This document shows, piece after piece, positions 51,561-62,240 of a DNA stretch of 64,000 bases. The notes under the pieces are model-generated. The model saw nothing but the letters and a program-made list of their open reading frames with translations, was not told the DNA's origin and made no database searches. This stretch comes from Viscum album (lineage: Eukaryota; Streptophyta; Magnoliopsida; Santalales; Viscaceae). The DNA lies in assembly GCA_963277665.1 (NCBI GenBank), contig OY728128.1, forward strand, positions 1,868,630,988 to 1,868,694,987, in the 5' to 3' direction. The position numbers and the translations under genes were made by a program. Each line of letters begins with the position of its first letter. Position 1 is the first letter of the stretch.

Positions 51561-54500
51561 TATAGAGACCCGAAGCTTAACGTACATGGACTTTACATTA
51601 CTTTTGCGGAATACTTAGTACATAACAAAAACACACACATAAGTACCGTAATAGTTTAGTGTCTTTGGAAACTTGGAACGCAATCTTCTAATCATGGTGA
51701 AAGATCTTCAACATCTCCCATAAATATCTTCCCCCTTTTTTTCTTACCTAAAACCTTTCATTGTATCCTGGGGAAAAGAAAACATAAAAAGGGTGATCTC
51801 AAATGCTCAGTAAGGGTAAGCATGGATAAAATAAAAAATACCATATACATTTGAACTTAAAAACATGAACGTAATGTTTAAACATCAAAAGCTTGAGCAA
51901 TGACATAAAACATGGAAGTACGTAAGGCATAGATCATAAAGAAACATTAATCATGATAAAATAGCATGGGAATAAAACATGTAATTATGGCAACCATTAA
52001 GCACATGAAATGATTTCCATATTAGCCAAGGCATTGCTGCCAAGACCATCTTAGTGGACAAAGTCCCTTTCTGAATCGAGTTCACTCCTCGTTCTCATCC
52101 TGTATTACTGAACCGGTTTAACTTGTCGTTCTAGCCATGTCTATCTCATGAGATATAAATATTTACCCAATGCATTGGAGGGAGATATAGGTCCCACCCA
52201 TCTCATAATGAAATCATTCTTACTTGTGCCACAAAATAAACATACATCATTCATAATAACCCAACGAATAAAATGGGTTTCATAAACATCATCACATCAT
52301 CACATAATCCATATAAAAGAAATGGATACCATTTCATAATAAGAAAAGTGAAACCATGTAAATCATAGAGATATTATACTTGAAACATACACATATGAAA
52401 TAATGTCATCTTAGATGGAAAATGGTTTTGTGAAAACAGGTGAAATGAATTCTTGAGGAAAATATCCTTTCTTCTTCAAAATCATTTTCTTTTCAAAAAA
52501 TGTCATCAAATTTTAAAAGAAAATGATTTTTTTGAAAATAGTCCTGAAATATTTTGGAGTAAGCTTCATTAAAATAAGGCTTTAAAAATCTGTTCGTGCC
52601 GTATAAGTTAAAAAAACATTCTTCTCATACTTTTGTCGGAAAAGTCAAAAAGTACCTCATAAAAGAAAGGTTCCATACATACCATGTATTAAAAGTCAAA
52701 AATGGGTAAAAATGAAATTAAACATACATGAAACCATTTTTAGGAAACATGGACATGGATGATAACAATAACCCCAGTAAATACATACGAAGAAGAAATC
52801 TCGGATAAACATGAGATTTGCGAAATTATCCCTTACCTTAGGTCCGATATGCTTCGTACGTATCCAAACGCCCTGTATAATGATTTAAATAATGTTAATG
52901 ACTTATTACAGAATCATTTTCATTTTTATTATATCATATATGGTTCACTTATGACTTTATATTACCCGTTCTTTTGTAAATTCATGTTAAAGTAGTGTTT
53001 TGGGTAAAATCGTCTCATTTGTCGTTCGTGTTTTAACTTGTAATTATTCATATGATTACTTAGATCATGATTAATTATATCCATAATGTGAAACATGTTT
53101 ATATATAATATATATTCAGAATATACATATATATAATATATCGATAAATGGAAAGAAATACACCGTTCATGGAGACGGTAGGCCATACGTACGCATGAAC
53201 GCTGTTTTCGTTTCCTTATTGAATTGAATGGAATTAAGTAGATTACATACATATATATACACATAAATACAGTATCATTATTATGTCATATATTTCATGA
53301 TTACTTATTATATATACTTTATAATCATTCAGGAATGGTTAACGTGGAGAATGAATCGCATCGCGTCGTGGAGAAGGTAGTCCGTACGTACGCACGAGCG
53401 ATGATATCATTCTCATGATCATGGAATTGTATTGGAGTGTATGTATACTATTTCAGAATCTAAATCACTTTACAATAATCATATATAGTTAATATGTACA
53501 CCATTATACCCATCCAAGTAAGGTGGTGATGGAAAATAGATTACACCACGGCGTGGAGACGGTATTCTGTACGTACGCACGTGCGGTGATTTCGTTTTTC
53601 GTAGGATGGATAGATGGTAAAATAGGGTTGTTTCATACTTATAATAAAATATCAGTATATGAGGGATACTGATGTTATTACTTCATAATTAAACAACCTA
53701 AGAAGAAGAAGAAGTGGAAGAAGAAATAAAGTTGAAAGAATCGGTAACGAACATTACCTCTTCTTTGAAGTACCTCTTTGATATCTCCTTTTAGGGCACT
53801 AAAATTGGTCTTTGAGGAATACCATAACCTCTAGGATGTTTCTAGGGAAGTGGAGAAGAGAATTGGGCAGGGTTTTTCCGAGCTTGAAGGCTCAAAGTGG
53901 TGTGAGGAAGAGAGGGAGGAGGTGCCCTTTTATAAGGGAGGAGAGGGGCACCTTTGGAATAACCAAAAATATTATTTTATTATAAAGCCAAATTCGGTTT
54001 TAAATAGCTCCAAATTGATTTATTTCAAAGATAAGGTGGGTATGGGTCGAAATAATCTCATCCAATATAATTTATACAAGTTTAGGTTCCTATTTTAACC
54101 TTATCATTTAGATTTAACATTAAGTTAGATAATTTTACTTTTACCGTGTCTTTTTGTGTTCTTACACTATAGGGTTAATAAACATACTATAAGAAGACAA
54201 AAGAACCCCACGTTGTTTATTATTAATATATATAACCTTATCTAAGTCATTTGGACAAACCTTATATTTTTAGGAATAAAATAACAATTAATAATATAAT
54301 ATTTGTTTTAAAAACTATTTAATGACAATTTTGACACTATTTAGTAATTGATTTATGTGAAAATCATAACAGAATTATTAGTTCGAAAAAAATTAATTAA
54401 ATCAATACTAACATGTCATATTAACCGATAAAATTAGTTTAATTCAAAAAAAGTCTCAAATTACATTTATTTTGGTATTTATAACATCAATTATGTCAAT

Positions 54501-55776
54501 ATTTCATTAATAAGATAATTACTGCATCATCTTTGTGTCATAAATAAATTAAATTATTTAATGTCTAAAAATTACAAATAAAATACCATTATGTATGAAA
54601 TCTTTTTATCTTTCTAATTAATATTTATAGTCGAATTTATCTTATGTATAACCCTATATTAAAAATGATATACTTATTAAACTTTGATTTTAACTATTTT
54701 AACCCTTCTTTAAATAAATTAATAATAAATGTCCTAATGTAATCCAAGTGGGCCTAAATGGTCATATTTTATTCCTAAGGTTGTTTTTGGTCTAATTACA
54801 CTTATCAAATAGAATTATGACATGTGTTAGGGTAATAATAATATCATTTTTACCCTCAATTACCCTATTTACTTTTAACCGTGGTAAAAAAAAGTAAAAA
54901 GTAACTATTCACCAAAAATTATTTTCATCTCATTGAACCACATTTTACTTACTGACATCAACCATGTCTCTCGGATTTTTGAAATTCCACTCACAGAAGT
55001 GGTAAAATTAAGTTTTATGAAAAATTCATTTTTTTTAACGACCACTTAGTGGTTTCACTATTCATCAAAAAATGAAAGTTTCCAGAAAAATACCAAAAAT
55101 TAGGCCTAAGCTATATTTGATATTATGAACTAAATAATGATGTCTATTTTACCAAATTCAAAACATATCAGTTTCATTAATTAATTTAAAAATTAATTCC
55201 CGTCGTCAAAACAAATAGCGTGTTCTTAAGAGATAATAAATATCAAAAGATTGACACTTGTTTATGTCTGGTTTAAATGTGAAATTACATCCAATGACCA
55301 GAATTGTATTAAATTGTAAAAATATATTCTAAATATACTTTAAATCCACTCAAATTAATAATTTATCATTATTAATTATTTCGATTAAAAAGGTTGTTTT
55401 TAATTAAAAATTAGTAATTTTCACTATTCGTCAGAAAATTAAAGTTAGTAGAAAAGTACCAAAATTTCATCCTAAGCTAATTTCGATATTCCGAATCCAA
55501 AAATGAAGTCCATTTTGAAAAATAAAATTTACCAAATTTCAAAAAGTGATTATTACTATTCATAACGGCTAGTTTTAATAATATTTTAATAGCATATCGT
55601 TGTTTAGTGAAACTCATTATTGTGTACTACACACGCTATCGAGGAAGGTCGTGATTGCGTGTAATGCAAGCCAAGACAAGGATGCGTGTTGTGAAAGATC
55701 CTTTTGGTGTAGCGTACAACACAAGACATTAATGAAATTAAAAAGAATATTTTTCATAAAATCTCAGGGTGTTACA
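51561..55776 (-). mobile_element. LTR2 of the composite (shared middle LTR)
   Basis: 4216 bp. It serves as 5' LTR for internal region 1 and 3' LTR for internal region 2. Its inner terminus is TATAGAGACCC on the plus strand, where LTR1 has TGTAGATACCC. Over most of its length it resembles LTR3 more than LTR1. Confidence 0.92.
53164..53588 (-). repeat. Hairpin triplet of LTR2
   Basis: Hairpins at 53164-53201 (arms CGTTCATG/CATGAACG), 53359-53403 and 53544-53588; spacing 195 and 185 bp as in LTR1. Loops contain TACGTACGCA. Confidence 0.88.
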
Positions 55777-55792
55777 TTCTACCCCCCTTAAA
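55777..55792 (-). other. Polypurine tract of internal region 2
   Basis: Same TTTAAGGGGGGTAGAA on the minus strand, directly before the LTR2 start TGTAACACC. Confidence 0.9.
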
Positions 55793-56438
55793 ATGAATTT
55801 CACCCTCGAAATTCGTCGGGGTTATAAATGGTTTACTACTCAAAAGTTTCTTTAATAGAAACCCACATCGTAAAAAAGAATACCAAAACCAATCTTTAAA
55901 AACAAAAGTATGAAACGTAACGGTTACCCAAATAAACTAATCACTGGGTTTCCACATAGGTGAAAATATGGATATGGAAGAGAAATCTAACCATCATGTT
56001 CTGATGGAGAGTGGTAGAGAACATGGCTATGGAAAATCCAGCAATCACAAAGCCATAAATTTGTGACAATCTAAGGTACCATCTGATTCATCAGATATAA
56101 GAGCACTAGGACAACATTTTTGGTTTTCAAGATAATTTCCCTAAAGTTGATGAAATTGGAATTAGAAGAAATACTTTCGTGATTTTGGTATAGTCTCACC
56201 GTTGGTCGTTATTTGGACAATTTCCACTTCATATCTCAAAGAAATGAAGTTGAATTTGTCATTCGTGATGTGTTAGCAGGTCATGTGATAGAATGAGGGG
56301 TCATTTCATCTGTCTCAAACAAAAGGTTAGAAAAGTTATCAAAAAATACGTAACTCCATCTATAGTGAGATTAATCATATATGGTTCCTAAAATGGACTT
56401 ATACTTCTTATATTATACTGCTTAATATAATAAAACTA

Positions 56439-56575
56439 GTTTCTACTAAGCAGGGACATCCTGTAGGCCAGTGGTAGGCGATAATGGCCATTCACACTTC
56501 GGTTGTGGGTTCGATTCCCACATCCCTGTCTGACGCGATGGGCTGTCACCCGTCCTACAGGTTGTCCTTTTTTCC
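56439..56575 (+). mobile_element. tRNA-like SINE in internal region 2 (137 bp)
   Basis: A box-like TAGGCCAGTGG at 56464-56474, B box GGTTCGATTCC at 56508-56518, AAAACTA flanks at 56432-56438 and 56576-56582. Same length and position as the copy in internal region 1, so the insertion predates the tandem duplication. Confidence 0.65.
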
Positions 56576-57245
56576 AAAACTACATTACTATAACATCCCA
56601 TAAATAATATTGAAAAAACTTCTATCCTTAAACAATACTAAATTATGTCCAACATAATCCATTCCAATCTTTAGACTTATCCATAATACTGCAGTCCACT
56701 CTCATAATATAGTGAAAACAATTACCGGAGATTTCATATAACAATCATGTTAATACCATCGTTGATCCCCATATATCATAAGATATGTCTTATTGGTCAC
56801 ATTCCAAATATTCTAAGGCCTTAATCATGTATTCTCTTGAAAAATGAATACCCATTGAATCTTAGTAAAAACATGAGTGCTGTCAAAATTTAACTCATTC
56901 CACATACCAAAAACCCAAAATTCTATATACTCAAACCATGATATAACTATTTCCTTATATCAGTCATGATCTCATGAATACTATCAAACATTTAATTTTC
57001 TCCTTATCCCTTCATTATGTGCATATCATCTACATTCCAAAAATATCTGAATAACCTTTCATGGATACTGGTACCATTAATTATACACTTTCAAAACTCA
57101 AGGAAAGACAACAGTGTAACAATCCTTAGATGTCTCTTTATTCCATAGTACCATGAGATTACTTATACAACATTACACATGATAATCATGTAATCATTCC
57201 ACTACTTTCTAAAACCATTGACCGAGCCTCAACAATTCTTTCATC

Positions 57246-57779
57246 TCACATATCATTTGTAGTCTCTTCATCATCATCAACATTAATACTACCCATACGA
57301 CCATACTGATTCTCTTCATGAGACTTTCCCTTAGGGCATTGGTTTGCATAATGCCCGTATATTCCACATTTAAAACATTTAACCATTTTTGATGTCGTAG
57401 GAATACCATTATCCTCATCCCTAGTGTTAACTGAACCTTTTCCTTTGCACTTACTGGCTTTGTGTCCTTCTTTTCTACACCCAAAGCATCTTCCAGTTCC
57501 TTTGAAACATTCTCCTTAATGCCTCTTCCCACATGATTTACATAGGGGAAATTGAACTTTCTTTCCTCTATGATCATCATGAAACTCCATATTTCTCTTA
57601 TTAGCCGAGTTAGGAAACTTACCAAATTTTACTTTATTGATCATATTATAAGATTGCTGATTCAGCATAATAATGATGTTTGGACTTCCAAATCCCATTT
57701 CATTTGGTTGCTCATGAAGAATATCATTCCATTGTCCATTATATCCTCCATTATCATGAATTATCTTATTTCCAACCAT
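57246..57779 (-). pseudogene. Gag-like ORF, nonsense-broken copy
   Basis: Colinear with the intact ORF at 50784-51317 (both 534 bp). A C-to-T change turns the Gln at position 88, inside the first knuckle (CKSCGKRHQ), into a stop. It also has Gly to Arg in the second knuckle (CFGCRKEGH). It keeps the last Cys of the third knuckle (YANQCP) that the other copy lost. Neither copy alone therefore has three intact knuckles and a full ORF. Confidence 0.85.
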
Positions 57780-58008
57780 TTTATAAAACCCAAAAAGAAT
57801 AGTGTGAGAGGAAAAAATCATAATAAAGGGGGACTAACTTCAATATCTAACATCTTTGGTTTAATCTAATATCGTTACCATAGTTCTAGGACTATATCCT
57901 ATATTTATACTTATCCTTAAGGACATCCCTAGACATACCTTAGAAATATCTCTAGGGATCTCACTAACGTTTTCGCATCCTAGTTTCCAAAGGTTGACTA
58001 AACTTTTC

Positions 58009-58019
58009 CTCTGATACCA
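58009..58019 (-). other. Primer-binding site of internal region 2
   Basis: Minus strand TGGTATCAGAG, exact match to the initiator tRNA-Met complement, 2 bp from LTR3. Confidence 0.92.
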
Positions 58020-58021
58020 AC

Positions 58022-61000
58022 TATAGAGACCCGAAGCTTAACGTGCATGGACTTTACATTACTTTTTCGGAATACTTAGTACATAACAAAAACACACACA
58101 CAAGGACCGTAATAGTTTAGTGTCTTTGGAAACTTGGAACGCAATCTTCTAATCATGGTGAAAGATCTTCAACATCTCCCATAAAGATCTTCCCCCTTTT
58201 TTTCTTACCTAAAACCTTTCTTTATATCCTGGGGAAAATAAAACATAAAAAGGGTGATCTCAAATGCTCAGTAAGGGTAAGCATGGATAAAATAAAACAT
58301 ACCATATACATTTGAACTTAAAAACATGAACATAATGTTTAAACATCAAAAGCTTGAGCAATAACATAAAACATGGAAGTATGTAAGGCATAGATCATAA
58401 AGAAACATTAATCATGATAAAATAGAATGGGAATAAAACATGTAATTATGGCAACCATTAATCACATGATATGATTTCCATATTAGCCAAGGCATTGCTG
58501 CCAAGACCATCTTAGTGGACAAAGTCCCTTTCTGAATCGAGTTCACTCCTCGTTCCAGTCATGTATTACTAAATCGGTTTAACTTTCCGTTCCAGCCATG
58601 TCTATATCATGAGATATAAATCTTTACCCAATGCATTGGAGGGAGATATAGGTCCCACCCATCTCATAATGAAATCATTCTTACTTGTACCACAAAATAA
58701 ACATACATCATTCATAATAACCCAATGAATAAAATGGGTTTCATAAACATCATCCCATCATCACATAATCCATATAAAAGAAATGGATATCATTTCATAA
58801 TAAGAAAAGTGAAACCATGTAAATCATAGAGACATTATACTTGAAACATACATATATGAAATAATGTCATCTTAGATGGAAAATTGTTTTGTGAAAACAC
58901 GTGAAATGAATTCTTTGAGGAAAATACCCTTTCTTCTTCAAAATCATTTTGTTTTCACAAAATGTCATCAAATTTTAAAAAAAAAGGATTTTGTTGAAAA
59001 TAGTCATGAAATATTTTGGAGTAATCTTCATTAAAATAAGGCTTTAAAAATCTATTCGTGCCGAATAAGTTAAAAAAACATTCTTCTCGTACTTTTGTCG
59101 GAAAAGTCAAAAAGTACCTCGTAAAAGAAAGGTTCCATACATACCATGTATTAAAAGTAAAAAATGGGTAAAAAGGAAATTAAACATACATGAAACCATT
59201 TTTCAGAAACATGGACATGGATGATAACAATAAATCCAGTAAATACTTACGAATAAGCAATCTCAGATAAACATGAGATTTGCGAAATTATCCCTTACCT
59301 TAGGTCTGATATGCTTCATACGTATCCAAACCCCCTTTATAATGATTTAAATAATGTTATTGACTTATTAAATAATCATATTCATTTTTATTATATCATA
59401 TATGGTTCACTTATGACTTTATATTACCCGTTCTTTTATAAATTCATGCTAAAGTAGTGTTTTGGGTAAAATCGTCTCATTTTTCGTTCGTGTTTTAACT
59501 TGTAATTATTCATATGATTACTTAGATCATGATTAATTATATCCAGAATGTAAAACATGATTTATATATAATATATATTCAGATTATACATATATAAAAT
59601 AGATGGATAAATGGAACGAAATACACCGTTCATGGAGACGGTAGGCCGTACGTACGCATGAACGTTGTTTTCGTTTCCTTATTGAATTGAATGGAATTAA
59701 GTAGATGACATAAATATATATACACATAAATCCAGTATCATTATTATTTCATATATTTCATTATTACTTATTATATATACTTTATAATCATTCATGAATG
59801 GTTAACGTGGAGAATGAATCTCATCGCGTCGTGGAGACGGTAGTCCGTACGTACGCACGAGCGATGATATCGTTCTCATGATCGTGGAATTGTATTGGAG
59901 TGTATGTATACTATTTCATAATCTATTTCACTTTACAATAATCATATATAGTTATTATTTACACCATTATACCCATCCAAGTAAGGTGGTGATGGAAAAT
60001 AGATTACACCACGGCGTGGAGACGGTATTCCGTACGTACGCACGCGCGGTGATTTCGTTTTTCGTCGGATGGATAGATGGTGAAATAGGGTTGTTTCATA
60101 CTTATAATAAAATATCAGTATATTAGGGATACTGATGTTATTACTTCATAATGAAACAACCTAAGAAGAGTAATAAGTCGAAGAAGAAATAAAGTTGAAA
60201 GAATCGGTAATGGACATTACCTCTTCTTTGAAGCGCCTCTTTGAGATCTCCTTTTAGGGCACTATAATTGGTCTTTGATGAAGACCATAACCTCTAGGAT
60301 GTTTCTAGGGAAGTGGATAAGAGAATTGGTCATGGTTTGTCTGAGCTTGAAGGCTCAAAGTGGTGTGAGTAAGAGAGGGAGGAGGTGCCCTTTTATAAGG
60401 GAGGACAGGGGCACCTTTGGAATAACTAAAAATATTATTTTATTATAAAGCCAAATTGGGTTTTAAATAGCTCAAAATTGATTTATTTATAATCTAAGGT
60501 GGGGATGGGTTGAAATCCTCTCATCCAATATAATTTAGACAAGTTTAGGTTCCTATTTTAACCTTATCATTTAGATTTAACAATAAGATAGATAATTTTA
60601 CTTTTACCGTGTCTTTTTGTGTTCTTACACTATAGGGTTAATAAACATACTATAAGAAGTCAAAAAAACCCCAAGTTGTTTATTATTAATATATATAACC
60701 TTATCTAAGTCATTTGGCCGAACCTTAGATTTTTAGGAATAAAATAACAATTAATAATATAATATTTGTTTTAAAAACTATTTTATGTCAATTTTGACAC
60801 TATTTAGTAATTGAATTTTGTGAAAATCATAACAGAATTATTAGTTCTAAAAAAGTTAATTAAATCAATACTAACATGTCATATTAACCTAGAAAATTAT
60901 TTTAATTAAAAAAAGTCTCAAATTACATTTATTTTGGTATTTATAACATCAATTATGTCAATATTTCATTAATAAGATAATTACTGCATCATCATTGTGT

Positions 61001-62235
61001 CATAAATAAATTAAATTATTTAATGTCTAAAAATTACAAATAAAATAAAATTATGTAGGAAATCTTTTTATCTTTCTAATTAATATTTATAGTCTAATTT
61101 ATCTTACGTATAACCCTATATTAAAAATGATATACTTTTTAAACTTTGATTTTAACTATTTTAACCCTTCTTTAAATAAATTAAAAATAAATGTCCTAAT
61201 CTAATCCAAGTGGGCCTAAATGGTCATATTTTATTCCTAAGGTTGTTTTTGGTCGAATTACACTTATCAAATAGAATTAGGACATATATTAGGGTAATAA
61301 TAATATCATTTTTACCCTTAATTACCCTATTTATTTTTAATCGTGGTAAAAAAAGTAAAAAGTTACTATTCACCAAAAATTATTTTCATCTCATTGAACC
61401 ACATTTTACTTACTGACATCAACCGTGTCTCTTGGATTTTTGAAATTCCACTCACAGAAGTGGTAAAATTAAGTTTTATGAAAAATTCATTTTTTAACTA
61501 CCACTTAGTGGTTTCACTATTCATCACAAAATGAAAGTTTCCAGAAAAATACCAAAAATTAGTCCTAAGCTATATTTGATATTATGAACTCAAGAATGAT
61601 ATCTATTTTACCAAATTCAAAACAAATCAGTTTCATTAATTAATTTAAAAATTAATTCCCATCGTCAAAACAAATAGCGTGTTCTTAAGAGATAATAAAT
61701 ATCAAAAGATTGACACTTGTTTATGTCTGGTTTAAATGTGAAATTACATCCAATGACCAGAATTGTATTAAATTGTAAAAATATATTCTAAATATACTTT
61801 AAAACCACTCAAATTAATAATTTATCACTATTAATTATTTCGATTAAATAGGTTGTTTTTAATTAAAAATTAGTAATTTTCACTATTCATCAGAAAATGA
61901 AAGTTAGTCGAAAAGTACCAAAATTTCACCCTAAGCTAATTTCGATATTCCGAATCCAAAAATGAAGTCCATTTTGAAAAATAAAATTTACCAAATTTCC
62001 AAAAGTGATTATTACTATTTATAACGGTTAGTTTTAATAATATTTCAATAGCATATCGTTGTTTAGTGAAACTCGTTATTGTGTACAACACACGCTATCG
62101 AGGAAGGTCGTGATTGCGTGTAATGCAATCCAGGTCAAGGATGCATGGTGTGCAAGATCCTTTCAGTGTATCGTACAACACAAGACATTAATGAAATTAA
62201 AAAGAATATTTTTCATGAAATCTCTGGGTGTTACA
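58022..62235 (-). mobile_element. LTR3 of the composite (5' LTR in element sense)
   Basis: 4214 bp, outermost right LTR. On the minus strand it starts TGTAACACCCAGAG at 62235, directly against the TAAAG duplication in the LINE. The last 130 bp or so (62090-62190) carry several differences private to this copy. Confidence 0.92.
59627..60051 (-). repeat. Hairpin triplet of LTR3
   Basis: Hairpins at 59627-59664 (arms CGTTCATG/CATGAACG), 59822-59866 and 60007-60051; spacing 195 and 185 bp. All three loops contain CCGTACGTACGCA. Confidence 0.88.
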
Positions 62236-62240
62236 TAAAG
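62236..62240. repeat. Target-site duplication TAAAG, right copy
   Basis: Directly follows the LTR3 terminus and repeats 45107-45111. Confidence 0.92.

Larger units (their letters stand above)
55777..58021 (-). mobile_element. Internal region 2 of the composite
   Basis: 2245 bp between LTR2 and LTR3, colinear with internal region 1 over its whole length: PBS, Gag-like pseudogene, SINE, polypurine tract. A few percent divergent by eye. Confidence 0.9.
45112..62235 (-). mobile_element. LTR-sharing tandem composite (LTR-int-LTR-int-LTR), 17.1 kb
   Basis: Three LTRs of 4203, 4216 and 4214 bp alternate with two internal regions of 2246 and 2245 bp (repeat periods 6449 and 6461 bp), all on the minus strand. 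The outer ends read TGTAACA...TACA on the minus strand and are flanked by TAAAG on both sides inside the LINE. Each internal region has its own PBS and polypurine tract at the proper LTR edges. No RT, protease, RNase H or integrase reading is present, so movement must have depended on another element. Sampled stretches of the LTRs differ by roughly 5% by eye. Confidence 0.93.
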
